A stretch of 45,644 nt of DNA from Paenibacillus mangrovi (GTDB taxonomy: Bacteria > Bacillota > Bacilli > Paenibacillales > Paenibacillaceae): NCBI RefSeq assembly GCF_022898935.1, contig NZ_JALIRP010000020.1, positions 1 to 45,644 of the forward strand, written 5' to 3'. How positions within the stretch are numbered: position 1 is the stretch's first letter; every line of letters begins with the position of its first letter. Positions 15,142-23,519 of this stretch are shown here, one piece after another. The notes under the pieces are model-generated. The model was not told where the DNA came from and made no database searches. It saw only the letters and a list, made by a program, of their open reading frames with translations. The translations under genes and the position numbers were made by a program.

Positions 15142-16821
15142 TTACATTTGTTCCGGTGCACTTACACCAACCAGTTTAAGCACATTGGCGATAACTGTAC
15201 GAACCGCTCCCAGCAGGGCAAAACGAGCCTGCGTTTGTGCAGCATCCTCGGTAATGACGCGCTGTGCTCTATAGTAGCTGTGGAACAGCGACGCCAGGTC
15301 ATAGACATAGCGGATCATACGATGTGGTGCATAGTTGGCAGCCGCTGTAGCAATCTCCTCAGAGAGTTCACCGATTTTGCGGAGTAGATCATATTCATGC
15401 TCGGTACTCAGCAGACTGAGATCAACTTCAGACAGCGGCAGCAGTGTAACGCCCTGTTCCTCAGCTTGGCGGTAGATGCTGCAAATCCTGGCATGCGCAT
15501 ACTGAACATAGAATACCGGATTTTCATTAGATGTCGAAATCGCCAGATCCATGTCAAAATCCAGATGCGAATCCATGCTGCGCATAGTAAAGAAATAACG
15601 GATTGCATCGATGCCGACTTCCTCCATCAGATCCTCCATCGTGACGGCTTTACCTGTCCGTTTGGACATTTTCACCTTTTCTCCGTTTTGGAACAGGCTG
15701 ACCATTTGAGCAATCAAAACCGTCAATTTTTCCGGATCATAGCCAATGGCCTCCATGGCTGCCTTCATCCGTGGGATGTATCCATGGTGGTCGGCACCCC
15801 AAATATTAATCAGGCGGTCATAACCCCGCTCGTATTTGTTGCGGTGATAAGCGATGTCAGGCGTCAAATAGGTATAGGTGCCGTCATTCTTCACAAGCAC
15901 GCGGTCCTTGTCGTCGCCGTAATCGGTGGTGCGAAGCCATGTTGCTCCGTCTTGTTCATATACTTGTCCCTTGGATTTCAGTTCATTCAGGGATTCCACA
16001 ACCAGTCCTTTTTGATAAAGCGAGGTTTCGCTGAACCACTCATCAAAATGGACTCTGAACCGGCTCAGATCGCGCTTGATCTTATTAAGCTCCTTTTCTA
16101 GTCCGTACTGGCGGAAAAACGCCGAGCGCTCTCCCGGGTCCATCTGTAGCAAAGAATCGCCCTTCTCGGCAACTAGCTCCTTGGCAAAGCCCTTAATGTC
16201 TTCACCATGATATCCGTCCTCAGGCATCTCGGCATTGTGTCCAAGCTCCTGCAGATAACGGGCTTCAATGGATTTACACAGGTTCTCCACCTGGTTGCCG
16301 GCATCGTTGATGTAATATTCACGTGTCACTTCATATCCCGCAAAGTCGAGCAGATTACATAGTGCATCCCCTACCGCTGCACCACGAGCATGGCCCAGAT
16401 GCAGGCTGCCTGTCGGATTGGCGCTGACGAACTCCACCTGAACCTTTTGTCCTTGACCCAGACTAATGCGACCGTAGTTCTCACCCTGTTCATGAACCTG
16501 CTGTACCACCGGGTACAGGTAGCTTTTATTGAGCGTAAAGTTGATAAAGCCCGGGCCGGCAATGTCAGCTTTTTCAATAGAAGCCTTCTTCATGTCGAAA
16601 TGCTCCAAAATCGCCTCGGCGATCTGGCGTGGATTTTTCTTGGCAATCCGTGTCAGCTGCATCGCAGCATTTGTCGCCAAATCCCCGTGGGACTTGTCCT
16701 TCGGCACTTCCAGCGCGAAAACCGGTAGCTCTTCACGGCTCACGATACCTGCAGCGACTACGGCATCAGCAAGCGCTTCGGTCACCAGCTGGTTAATATG
16801 TTCTAATGGATTGGTTGTCAT
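15142..16821 (-). CDS. argS: Arginyl-tRNA synthetase
   Basis: A 559-residue class I synthetase that charges tRNA-Arg. The N-terminal Add-1 domain occupies about residues 5-100. The HIGH-type signature appears as ANPTGSLHLGHARGAAVGD near residue 135 and KMSKR appears as KVKMSKRTGKAV near residue 376. The C-terminal helical DALR anticodon-binding domain ends in LLKLVGVSAPEQM-like sequence. Length is typical. It overlaps the ywiB stop codon by 4 nt (ATGA), so translation is likely coupled. No T-box leader is visible; regulation probably lies upstream of ywiB. Confidence 0.97.
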   Translation of the reverse strand: MTTNPLEHINQLVTEALADAVVAAGIVSREELPVFALEVPKDKSHGDLATNAAMQLTRIAKKNPRQIAEAILEHFDMKKASIEKADIAGPGFINFTLNKSYLYPVVQQVHEQGENYGRISLGQGQKVQVEFVSANPTGSLHLGHARGAAVGDALCNLLDFAGYEVTREYYINDAGNQVENLCKSIEARYLQELGHNAEMPEDGYHGEDIKGFAKELVAEKGDSLLQMDPGERSAFFRQYGLEKELNKIKRDLSRFRVHFDEWFSETSLYQKGLVVESLNELKSKGQVYEQDGATWLRTTDYGDDKDRVLVKNDGTYTYLTPDIAYHRNKYERGYDRLINIWGADHHGYIPRMKAAMEAIGYDPEKLTVLIAQMVSLFQNGEKVKMSKRTGKAVTMEDLMEEVGIDAIRYFFTMRSMDSHLDFDMDLAISTSNENPVFYVQYAHARICSIYRQAEEQGVTLLPLSEVDLSLLSTEHEYDLLRKIGELSEEIATAAANYAPHRMIRYVYDLASLFHSYYRAQRVITEDAAQTQARFALLGAVRTVIANVLKLVGVSAPEQM

Positions 16822-17243
16822 TGATTATCCTCCTGTATATGCAAACTAATGTCGAAATGTCCCGTACATTCCTCGTAGACGTAAAGGTCATACGCCCAGG
16901 CAATCATGCCTGTTGACCCGCTGGCCCATTCGATCTTGAGTGAGCTTGTCTGTGTTGATAGATTAAATGAGGTATATGGCGAGCGGTAAAAACCCGGCAG
17001 CATATGTCCTTCCTGAAAGGTTTGCTCCGATTCCACCGCACCGTGACGGATCATTTTCAGACTATCTTGAGTAATCTTCAGCAGCGTCCGGGTCTTCTTC
17101 CCCTGCAAATCCGCTTCCGGCTCCTCATATTTGAGATAGAGCGCACCGCCGCGTTCAAACACTTCAGCTTCTGTTTCCTGTACCACATTCTTACCTTCAT
17201 GTCGGCTTTGAAGACGAACGCGGACCCTTCTAGCTTCTTGCAT
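16818..17243 (-). CDS. ywiB: DUF1934 domain protein (YwiB family)
   Basis: A 141-residue protein with alternating polar and hydrophobic beta-strands, a pattern that fits the lipocalin-like beta-barrel of the DUF1934/YwiB family. The family is found next to argS in many Firmicutes and has no established function. The sequence shows no signal peptide, so it is probably cytoplasmic. It overlaps argS by 4 nt. Assignment rests on its size, strand pattern and strict synteny with argS. Confidence 0.82.
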   Translation of the reverse strand: MQEARRVRVRLQSRHEGKNVVQETEAEVFERGGALYLKYEEPEADLQGKKTRTLLKITQDSLKMIRHGAVESEQTFQEGHMLPGFYRSPYTSFNLSTQTSSLKIEWASGSTGMIAWAYDLYVYEECTGHFDISLHIQEDNQ

Positions 17244-17323
17244 AAGTATACGGCTCCATTCTGTTCTTTCCTATTGTAATACTATATCCAGTTCCCTGGT
17301 TCAATTCAACCATATCCGCTTAT

Positions 17324-17395
17324 AAAAAAGCACCCTTACGTTCAGCGAGGGCGGACTTGCGTCCGTATCTCCTGTTTCCCGTAAAGGTGCTTTTT
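17324..17395. terminator. Large bidirectional terminator structure between ywiB and speB
   Basis: Outer arms AAAAAGCACC-TTACG and CGTAA-GGTGCTTTTT pair at 17326-17340 and 17381-17395. The 40-nt insert has its own arms GAGG/CTC and GGAC-TTGC-GTCC. A U tract follows on the minus strand, so it can end the speE-speB transcript. It is much larger than the other terminators in the window. Confidence 0.8.
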
Positions 17396-17403
17396 AACAA
17401 ATT

Positions 17404-18273
17404 TTATTTTACAAAACCGAGCAGCATTTCGCGGATCAGCTTGGCTGCCACGATTTGCGTCTGCTGCGTTGGATCATAGATCGGCGCCACTTCTACCAGA
17501 TCGCACCCTACCACGTTAACGGCAGAGCCTGCAATCAGGTGCACGGCTTCCAGCAGCTCTTTGGAGGTGATGCCTCCCGCTTCGGCTGTGCCTGTGCCTG
17601 GAGCCGCGGACGGATCCAATACGTCGATATCAATCGTAACGTATACCGGACGATTGCCCATTTTCGGAAGGGCCTCCTTCAGCGGTGCAGCCACATCAAA
17701 CGGATGGAAGTTGATGTTATCATGGCCGAATTTGAACTCTTCGCGCGAACCGGAACGGATACCAAACTGGTAAATGTTCTTGCCGCCCATAAGCCCAGCC
17801 GCCTTACGGACAGGCGTAGAGTGCGAAAGCGGCTCGCCTTCGTACTGCTCGCGTAAATCTGCATGCGCATCAATATGGATCAGAATAAGATCCGGATATT
17901 TAGCGTACATCTGCTCGATGATCGGCCAGGTCACCAGATGCTCCCCGCCCAGACCGATCGGGAATTTGCCGTCATCCAGCAGCTTGCCTACGTACTCGCG
18001 GATAATGTCCAGACTACGTGCCGCATTGCCGAAAGGCAGCAGCAGGTCGCCGGCATCGAAATATGTCATGTCGTCAATGCTTTTGTCCAGGTAAGGACTG
18101 TATTCTTCCAGACCAACGGAAGCCTGACGAATATGGGATGGGCCAAAGCGCGATCCCGGACGGAAGCTGACGGTAAAGTCCATCGGCATGCCGTAAATCA
18201 CGGCCTTGGAGCCTTCGTAATCCTCGGAGCTGCAAATAAATACATTGCCGGAGTAAGCTTGATCCAGTTTCAT
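17404..18273 (-). CDS. speB: Agmatinase (agmatine ureohydrolase)
   Basis: A 289-residue ureohydrolase of the arginase/agmatinase fold. It hydrolyses agmatine to putrescine and urea using two manganese ions. All metal-binding motifs are present: GGEH near residue 110, DAHADLR near 136 and DIDVLDPSAAPGTG near 216. Fifteen nt separate it from the upstream speE, and the RBS AAGGGGG precedes its ATG, so speE-speB form an operon. Putrescine from this step feeds spermidine synthase. An arginine decarboxylase gene is not in the window. Agmatinase is preferred over arginase because of the linkage to speE, as in B. subtilis. Confidence 0.95.
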   Translation of the reverse strand: MKLDQAYSGNVFICSSEDYEGSKAVIYGMPMDFTVSFRPGSRFGPSHIRQASVGLEEYSPYLDKSIDDMTYFDAGDLLLPFGNAARSLDIIREYVGKLLDDGKFPIGLGGEHLVTWPIIEQMYAKYPDLILIHIDAHADLREQYEGEPLSHSTPVRKAAGLMGGKNIYQFGIRSGSREEFKFGHDNINFHPFDVAAPLKEALPKMGNRPVYVTIDIDVLDPSAAPGTGTAEAGGITSKELLEAVHLIAGSAVNVVGCDLVEVAPIYDPTQQTQIVAAKLIREMLLGFVK

Positions 18274-18288
18274 CGTGTGAAATCCCCC

Positions 18289-19116
18289 TTACTTCGTCAA
18301 ATCTTCCACAAATTTAGGCAGCACGAACGCTGCTTTATGCAGACGAGGCGTGTAATACTTCGTATCTATTTCTGGAATATCCGCTTCGTTTACTTCGAGC
18401 GGATCATATTTTTTGCTGCCCATCGTAAATGTCCACAGACCGCTTGGGTAAGTAGGAATGTTGGCGCCATATACACGCACGATCGGGAAAATCTCCTTTA
18501 CGTCACTGTTTACCTTTTGAATCAGGTCAGCCTTGAACCAAGGGTTGTCCGTTTGGGCCACGAAAATACCGTCATCCTTCAGCGCTTCATAGATGCCTTG
18601 ATAGAAACCGCGCTCAAACAGCGGAGCAGCAGGGCCTACCGGCTCAGTGGAGTCAACCATGATAACGTCATATTCGTTTTTGTGTTCATGAATATGCATG
18701 AAACCATCGTTCACATGAACTTCTACCCGTGGATCCTCAAGCTTGCCAGCGATCGACGGGAGATATTTTTTCGAATATTCGATAACTTTGCCGTCGATGT
18801 CCACCAGCACCGCTTTTTCCACTTCCGGATGCTTGATGATTTCGCGGATGACGCCGCCGTCACCACCGCCGACAACCAGCACATGCTTAGGATTCGGATG
18901 CGTATTGAGCACAGGGTGCGCTACCATTTCATGATAAACGAACTCATCCTTCTCGGTAGTCATTACCATACCGTCCAGTAAAAGCATATTTCCAAATTCT
19001 TCAGTCTCCACCATAGCCAGATCCTGAAAATCGGTTTTCTCATTTACATACGTTTGTTTGATTTTAGCCGTAATCCCGAAAGCGGGGGTCTGCTTCTCCG
19101 TGAACCACAATTCCAT
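18289..19116 (-). CDS. speE: Spermidine synthase (putrescine aminopropyltransferase)
   Basis: A 275-residue enzyme that moves the aminopropyl group of decarboxylated SAM to putrescine. Motifs: the N-terminal beta domain (residues 1-60), the Rossmann glycine loop VLVVGGGDGGVIREIIKHP near residue 84, the acidic VDIDGKVIEYSKKYLP stretch that binds the substrate, and the gatekeeper-loop catalytic Asp region VDSTEPVGPA near residue 155. First gene of the speE-speB operon, with its own promoter at 19274-19303 and divergent from the PBP gene. Confidence 0.96.
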   Translation of the reverse strand: MELWFTEKQTPAFGITAKIKQTYVNEKTDFQDLAMVETEEFGNMLLLDGMVMTTEKDEFVYHEMVAHPVLNTHPNPKHVLVVGGGDGGVIREIIKHPEVEKAVLVDIDGKVIEYSKKYLPSIAGKLEDPRVEVHVNDGFMHIHEHKNEYDVIMVDSTEPVGPAAPLFERGFYQGIYEALKDDGIFVAQTDNPWFKADLIQKVNSDVKEIFPIVRVYGANIPTYPSGLWTFTMGSKKYDPLEVNEADIPEIDTKYYTPRLHKAAFVLPKFVEDLTK

Positions 19117-19273
19117 CGTTATTACCTTCTTTCCGCTAGAATAGAGGGGATTTAATTCAGTTGTTTAGATCTCCCGGATGATTCCCGGTCTGGCTGAATC
19201 CCCGCCTTGTCATAAGACAAAGTTCATACTTTTACATTGTACCAAACTATAGATGTATAAACACATCCTTTGA

Positions 19274-19303
19274 ATTATACGCGATGTAAGAAATAACTGT
19301 AAA
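19274..19303 (-). promoter_or_regulatory. speE-speB promoter (SigA type)
   Basis: Minus strand TTTACA (19298-19303), 18-nt spacer, perfect TATAAT (19274-19279). The predicted 5' leader is about 150 nt. The rest of the 19117-19474 gap holds the upstream region of the divergent PBP gene; I could not pick its promoter with confidence. Confidence 0.7.
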
Positions 19304-19474
19304 GATACAGTTTCTCGCTCTTTTTATAACAAAATATTGCAGATGGCCTTCCTTGGAAATCGTCGATTTCTGCAGTTATTTGTCCTTTATCCACGCGTTT
19401 ATATCCCTGCCTGTGAATATCTCCGCATCTCCTTCCCCATAATAAATGTATATAAATGGAAGGGGCGAGAGCGC

Positions 19475-21526
19475 ATGCCGCAACCACGTCATAAGAAAAC
19501 GAAACAAAAGAGCCGGTTTGCTGCATTCATCAAGTTGATGCTGGTCATGACCATGGCCGCGCTTGTTGCCGCGGGGATATTGCTGGGATATCTGTATCAA
19601 AAAAGCCTTCCTGTCGCCGACGCCGACCGCAATTCCCGCTTACTCGACAGCCAGGGCAGCATTATCGCGACCTTCTCGGCAAGCGGACGCAGCTATGATC
19701 CCGTACCCCTCAAACAAATTTCTCCAAAACTGATTCAAGCAACACTGTCGGTAGAAGACCGGAAATTTTATGACCATATCGGATTTGACCTGAAAGGCAT
19801 GGCCCGAGCGATCCTCGTAAATCTGAAGGAAATGGACCGGGCACAGGGAGCCAGTACACTTACTCAACAGCTTGCCCGCAATCTGTATTTGTCTCATGCC
19901 AAAACCTGGACCCGTAAGATCAAGGAAGCCATGTATACTGCCCAACTCGAGATGAAGTACAGCAAAGACGAAATTCTGCAGATGTACCTGAATGAGATTT
20001 ATTACGGCCATGGGGCTTATGGGATTGAAGCTGCCTCGCAGATGTATTTCGGCAAGCCAGCGTCTCAGCTCGATCTAGCGGAAAGCGCCATGCTGGCTGG
20101 CATTCCGAAAGGCCCAACCTATTATTCCCCATATAACCATATGGATAATGCCAAGAAGCGGCAAAAGATTGTTCTCGGTACCATGGTGGAAACTGGAGAT
20201 ATTACGCAGCAGGAAGCAGACCAGGCTGCAGCCGAGGCGCTGCTCTTCAAGCCGCAGGGTCAGCAGCAGATAAGCGTGTCCGCTCCTTTTTTCCGCGACT
20301 ATGTCAAAAATCTCGTCACGACTCAGCTAGGCATCACCGAAGAGCAGCTAGATCATGGCGGGCTTAATATTTATACGACGCTAGATGCCCATGCACAGGC
20401 TGCAGCGGAGGGTGCAGTTGCTCAAAACATGGACTCCCAGAGCGAGCTGGAAACGGCGCTTATATCCATTGACCCCCGTACAGGCTATGTCAAAGCCATG
20501 GTCGGCGGCAAAAATTATAAAACCAGCCAGTTTAACCATGCACTCGCCAAAACACGCCAGCCGGGATCTTCCTTTAAACCGGTCATGTATTTAACCGCCT
20601 TGTCTTCCAAGATGATGACCGGACTCAGTACCTTTAATAGTGAACCGACCCTTTTCCACTATGACAATAACCGTAAGACGTACCAGCCCAGCAATTTCGG
20701 TGGAAAATATTTGGGCGAGATCAACATGCAGGAGGCGATCGCAGCCTCGGACAATATTTATGCGGTGAATACACTCCTAAAGGTAGGGGCCGACAACGTC
20801 ATTGCTACGGCCCGGAAGCTCGGCATTGTCAGCCCGCTTAGGCCCGTACCGTCGCTGGCACTAGGCACCTCCCCCATCAGTCCGTTCGAGATGGCGTCCG
20901 CCTTCGCCGTGATGAGCAACGCTGGCAAGCGCATGCCTCCCGTCGCTGTTCTTCGAATTACGGATGCTGCAGGCGAAGTGCTGTATCAGGCCCCGGAAGC
21001 AACCGGGGAGCAGGCGGTCGATCCTGCGGCCGCCTATGTGCTAACGCATCTGATGGAAAGTGTATTCGAATCCGGGGGAACCGGCAGCCGGGTCTCCTCT
21101 ATGATCAAGCGTCCTGTCGCAGGCAAAACCGGCACGACGAATACCGACGCCTGGATGGTCGGGTATACACCGGAGCTGGCGACAGCCGTTTGGGTCGGAT
21201 ATGACAAAGGCCGTGATATTACAACGCTCGACGGACACCGGGCTGCACCGATTTTTGCCCAGTACACCGAAAAAGCTTTGGAAAGTGTGCCTCCAAAGAT
21301 TTTTGCGATCCCAAGCGGGGTGGTGACCGTATATGTGGATGAATCGTCAGGCAAGCTGGCTACCGCTGATTGTCCGGACAAGAAGCTTGAAGTGTTCATC
21401 GCCGGCACAGAACCTACCGAATACTGTTCGCTTCACGGGGGAGAGAAAAAGCAGCCTGACGAACAAACTGGCAATCCTGAAGAGCACTCCTGGTGGGGTG
21501 ATTTCAAACGGTGGCTGACCCAATAA
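19475..21526 (+). CDS. pbpG: Class A penicillin-binding protein (bifunctional transglycosylase/transpeptidase, PbpG-like)
   Basis: A 683-residue membrane enzyme that polymerises glycan strands and cross-links peptides. It has a short basic cytoplasmic tail, one membrane helix (about residues 17-42), a GT51 transglycosylase domain with catalytic Glu94 (VEDRKFYDH) and GASTLTQQLARNL (residues 125-137), and a transpeptidase domain with Ser365 (SSFK), Ser425-Asp-Asn (SDN) and Lys551 (KTGT). A Pro/Glu/His-rich short tail ends it. ATG 19475 is chosen because AAGGGGCGAG lies 7-10 nt upstream and the Lys-rich tail follows. Location beside speE and ywhD matches B. subtilis pbpG (PBP2d), which acts in spore peptidoglycan synthesis; that specific role is inferred from synteny. 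Confidence 0.93.
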   Translation: MPQPRHKKTKQKSRFAAFIKLMLVMTMAALVAAGILLGYLYQKSLPVADADRNSRLLDSQGSIIATFSASGRSYDPVPLKQISPKLIQATLSVEDRKFYDHIGFDLKGMARAILVNLKEMDRAQGASTLTQQLARNLYLSHAKTWTRKIKEAMYTAQLEMKYSKDEILQMYLNEIYYGHGAYGIEAASQMYFGKPASQLDLAESAMLAGIPKGPTYYSPYNHMDNAKKRQKIVLGTMVETGDITQQEADQAAAEALLFKPQGQQQISVSAPFFRDYVKNLVTTQLGITEEQLDHGGLNIYTTLDAHAQAAAEGAVAQNMDSQSELETALISIDPRTGYVKAMVGGKNYKTSQFNHALAKTRQPGSSFKPVMYLTALSSKMMTGLSTFNSEPTLFHYDNNRKTYQPSNFGGKYLGEINMQEAIAASDNIYAVNTLLKVGADNVIATARKLGIVSPLRPVPSLALGTSPISPFEMASAFAVMSNAGKRMPPVAVLRITDAAGEVLYQAPEATGEQAVDPAAAYVLTHLMESVFESGGTGSRVSSMIKRPVAGKTGTTNTDAWMVGYTPELATAVWVGYDKGRDITTLDGHRAAPIFAQYTEKALESVPPKIFAIPSGVVTVYVDESSGKLATADCPDKKLEVFIAGTEPTEYCSLHGGEKKQPDEQTGNPEEHSWWGDFKRWLTQ

Positions 21527-21537
21527 ACCTTTATGTC

Positions 21538-21586
21538 AAAAGGCCTTCCTGCGGTCATTCATGTGCCCCAGGCAAGGCCTTCTCTT
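21538..21586 (+). terminator. Terminator after the class A PBP gene
   Basis: AGGCCTTCCTG / CAGGCAAGGCCT stem with a 17-nt loop, followed by TCTCTTCTC, a weak U-rich tail. Confidence 0.7.
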
Positions 21587-21695
21587 CTCATCCGACTATG
21601 CTAGACCTCTCCGGAGCCGCATGATACATTAGGAATGCATCCAAGATATGGGTGATAGAATGGTTATCATATTTTCTATATAAAGGAGACTCCGA

Positions 21696-22757
21696 ATGGC
21701 CAAAAAAACCCTATGGATCCTCGGTAGTATCGTACTCGCCGCCGTTTTGTTTGTCGGAGGATTTTTGCTATACGTGACACTGAACGACTATAAGCCTGCT
21801 CCAACCGAACCGATTGCAATCGAGAGTAATCAGGACCGCGTGCTGAAGAAGGGGGAATCCTTCACTTTAACGACGTTTAATATCGGATATGCCGGGCTGG
21901 ACAAGAATCAAGACTTTTTCATGGATGGCGGGACTCATTCACGCTCGAGCAGCAAGAAGCAGACACTCGCCAATTTGAAGGGTATACAATCGTTTTTAAG
22001 CAGCCGTCATTCCGATATGTATTTTCTTCAAGAGGTGGATGTTAAATCTTCGCGTAGTTATGACATCAACGAGGTCGCTGAGCTGCAAAAATCGCTTCAG
22101 GGCTACAGCTTCTCCTACGCTGACAATTACAAGGTTCCGTGGGTGCCTGTTCCAGTATTTCATCCCTTAGGCCATACCCATAGCGGAATCATGACTCTCT
22201 CTTCTTATAAAAGCACCAGCGCCACACGGTTTGATCTTCCTGGTAATGAAAAATGGCCGCAGCAGCTGTTTGATTTGGATCGTGCCTTCATTGAAAACCG
22301 GATTCCTGTGGAAAATGGCAAAGAGCTGGTTCTCGTCAACCTTCACCTGTCTGCTTTTGATAAAGGCGGCAAAATCCGCAAGCAGCAGCTGCAGTTTGTG
22401 GGTGACTATATAAAGAAGGAAACGGAAAAAGGCAATTATCTGATTGTGGGCGGTGACTGGAACCACTCACTGCCCGGTACCGATCCCAAGGCATTTCCAG
22501 CGACTCAGGGCTGGCCGGATTGGCTGCAGCCTTTTCCGGAAAGCTTCAAGCCGGAAGGCTTTCAGTGGGCTGTGGATAAAAACACACCATCTGTTCGAAC
22601 CGTTGATGTACCTTATCAGGAGGGCGTGAATTTCCGGGCCGTTATAGACGGATTTCTAGTTTCCCCGAATGTCGAGATTATTAAAGTTCAAGGCCATGAC
22701 CTGAAACATGAGTACAGTGACCATAACCCGGTTACAGCCGAGTTTAAATTGAAATAA
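21696..22757 (+). CDS. Membrane-anchored endonuclease/exonuclease/phosphatase (EEP) family protein
   Basis: A 353-residue protein with an N-terminal membrane helix (residues 5-27) that anchors it outside the cell or acts as an uncleaved signal. The EEP (DNase I-like) fold motifs follow: TFNIGYAG, FLQEVD (Glu metal ligand), NLHLSAFD, GGDWNH (Asp/Asn), IDGFLVS, and the terminal SDHNPV with the catalytic His. Members hydrolyse phosphodiesters or phosphomonoesters in DNA, RNA, phospholipids or inositol phosphates; the substrate cannot be read from the sequence. RBS AAAGGAG lies 8 nt before the ATG. It is a single-gene unit between two terminators. Confidence 0.87.
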   Translation: MAKKTLWILGSIVLAAVLFVGGFLLYVTLNDYKPAPTEPIAIESNQDRVLKKGESFTLTTFNIGYAGLDKNQDFFMDGGTHSRSSSKKQTLANLKGIQSFLSSRHSDMYFLQEVDVKSSRSYDINEVAELQKSLQGYSFSYADNYKVPWVPVPVFHPLGHTHSGIMTLSSYKSTSATRFDLPGNEKWPQQLFDLDRAFIENRIPVENGKELVLVNLHLSAFDKGGKIRKQQLQFVGDYIKKETEKGNYLIVGGDWNHSLPGTDPKAFPATQGWPDWLQPFPESFKPEGFQWAVDKNTPSVRTVDVPYQEGVNFRAVIDGFLVSPNVEIIKVQGHDLKHEYSDHNPVTAEFKLK

Positions 22758-22780
22758 AAGGTGATTCTCCTTTTCAATTC

Positions 22781-22837
22781 AAAAGGGCCTGCCCTACTCT
22801 TGTTGTTCACAACAAGCAGTCGGCAGACCCTTTTATT
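22781..22837. terminator. Bidirectional terminator between the EEP gene and ywhD
   Basis: AAAAGGG-CTGCC / GGCAG-CCCTTTT arms with an inner CTTGTTGTTCACAACAAG hairpin. A run on one side and T run on the other. Confidence 0.88.
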
Positions 22838-22861
22838 CTTTGATATCGGCAGATGAGTCTT

Positions 22862-23371
22862 CTAAGCCTCCAGCGCTTGCTTCAGCTCTTCTGGCGACTT
22901 CTCCCACCATTCTTCGTTATGCGAAACAAGCAGGTCCTTCAGCAGCTTCTTCTCCTCGGCTCCAAGCTCATCCAGCATAAATTTACGCTTGAGCGCAGCA
23001 TCCATCTGGTTCACATGTTGCGCGAGAATTTTCCAGCCCCGGCGCTCTTCCTCATCAATCCACATTTCGCTGGCAGTTGCCCCGCCGTAAAATTGACCTT
23101 CCGCATCGCGGTCGACCGCCACCCAAACAATCCACACCTGGCGTCCGTTCGGCACATCCTCACGGTTTGTGGAGAAACGGATCCGGCGCTCCGGCTTGCT
23201 TTTGGCATGCATCGCGCCGATATCAATGCTTGCTACCCCGCGGTCAATAATGACCGGTGAAATATTATTCAAATCAATAGAGCCAGCGCCAAAGCCCATT
23301 TTATGCTTACTCTTGCCGCTGACAATGTTGAGTGCGATTTGTTTTTTACCGATTTGCTCCTTGTTATCCAT
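22862..23371 (-). CDS. ywhD: YwhD family protein
   Basis: A 169-residue soluble protein matching the B. subtilis YwhD family in length and order of features: an N-terminal half with a conserved GAGSIDLNNISPVI-type stretch, a central VWIVWVAVDRD strand pair and a Lys/Glu-rich C-terminal helix. Family function is unknown. In B. subtilis ywhD also lies next to pbpG and the spe genes, which supports the call. RBS AGGAGG is 10 nt before the ATG. It is a single-gene unit, convergent with the EEP gene. Confidence 0.85.
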   Translation of the reverse strand: MDNKEQIGKKQIALNIVSGKSKHKMGFGAGSIDLNNISPVIIDRGVASIDIGAMHAKSKPERRIRFSTNREDVPNGRQVWIVWVAVDRDAEGQFYGGATASEMWIDEEERRGWKILAQHVNQMDAALKRKFMLDELGAEEKKLLKDLLVSHNEEWWEKSPEELKQALEA

Positions 23372-23519
23372 TGGCGTAGTTCCTCCTATTAAGAAAAATG
23401 TCTATCCGTAATGAACTTTAGTTCAATTTATCTACCAACTTAATTTTATTTTAACTAATAATCACTGGAAAGCCAACATATACATGCTGTAGATGCTTGT
23501 CAACGGGAGGTATTCGTAT

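Noticed and set aside
17340..17385. Cyclic-di-GMP riboswitch suggested by GGACGCAAGTCC
   Set aside because: The rest of the c-di-GMP-I aptamer is missing and the element lies after, not before, a gene; it is a terminator.
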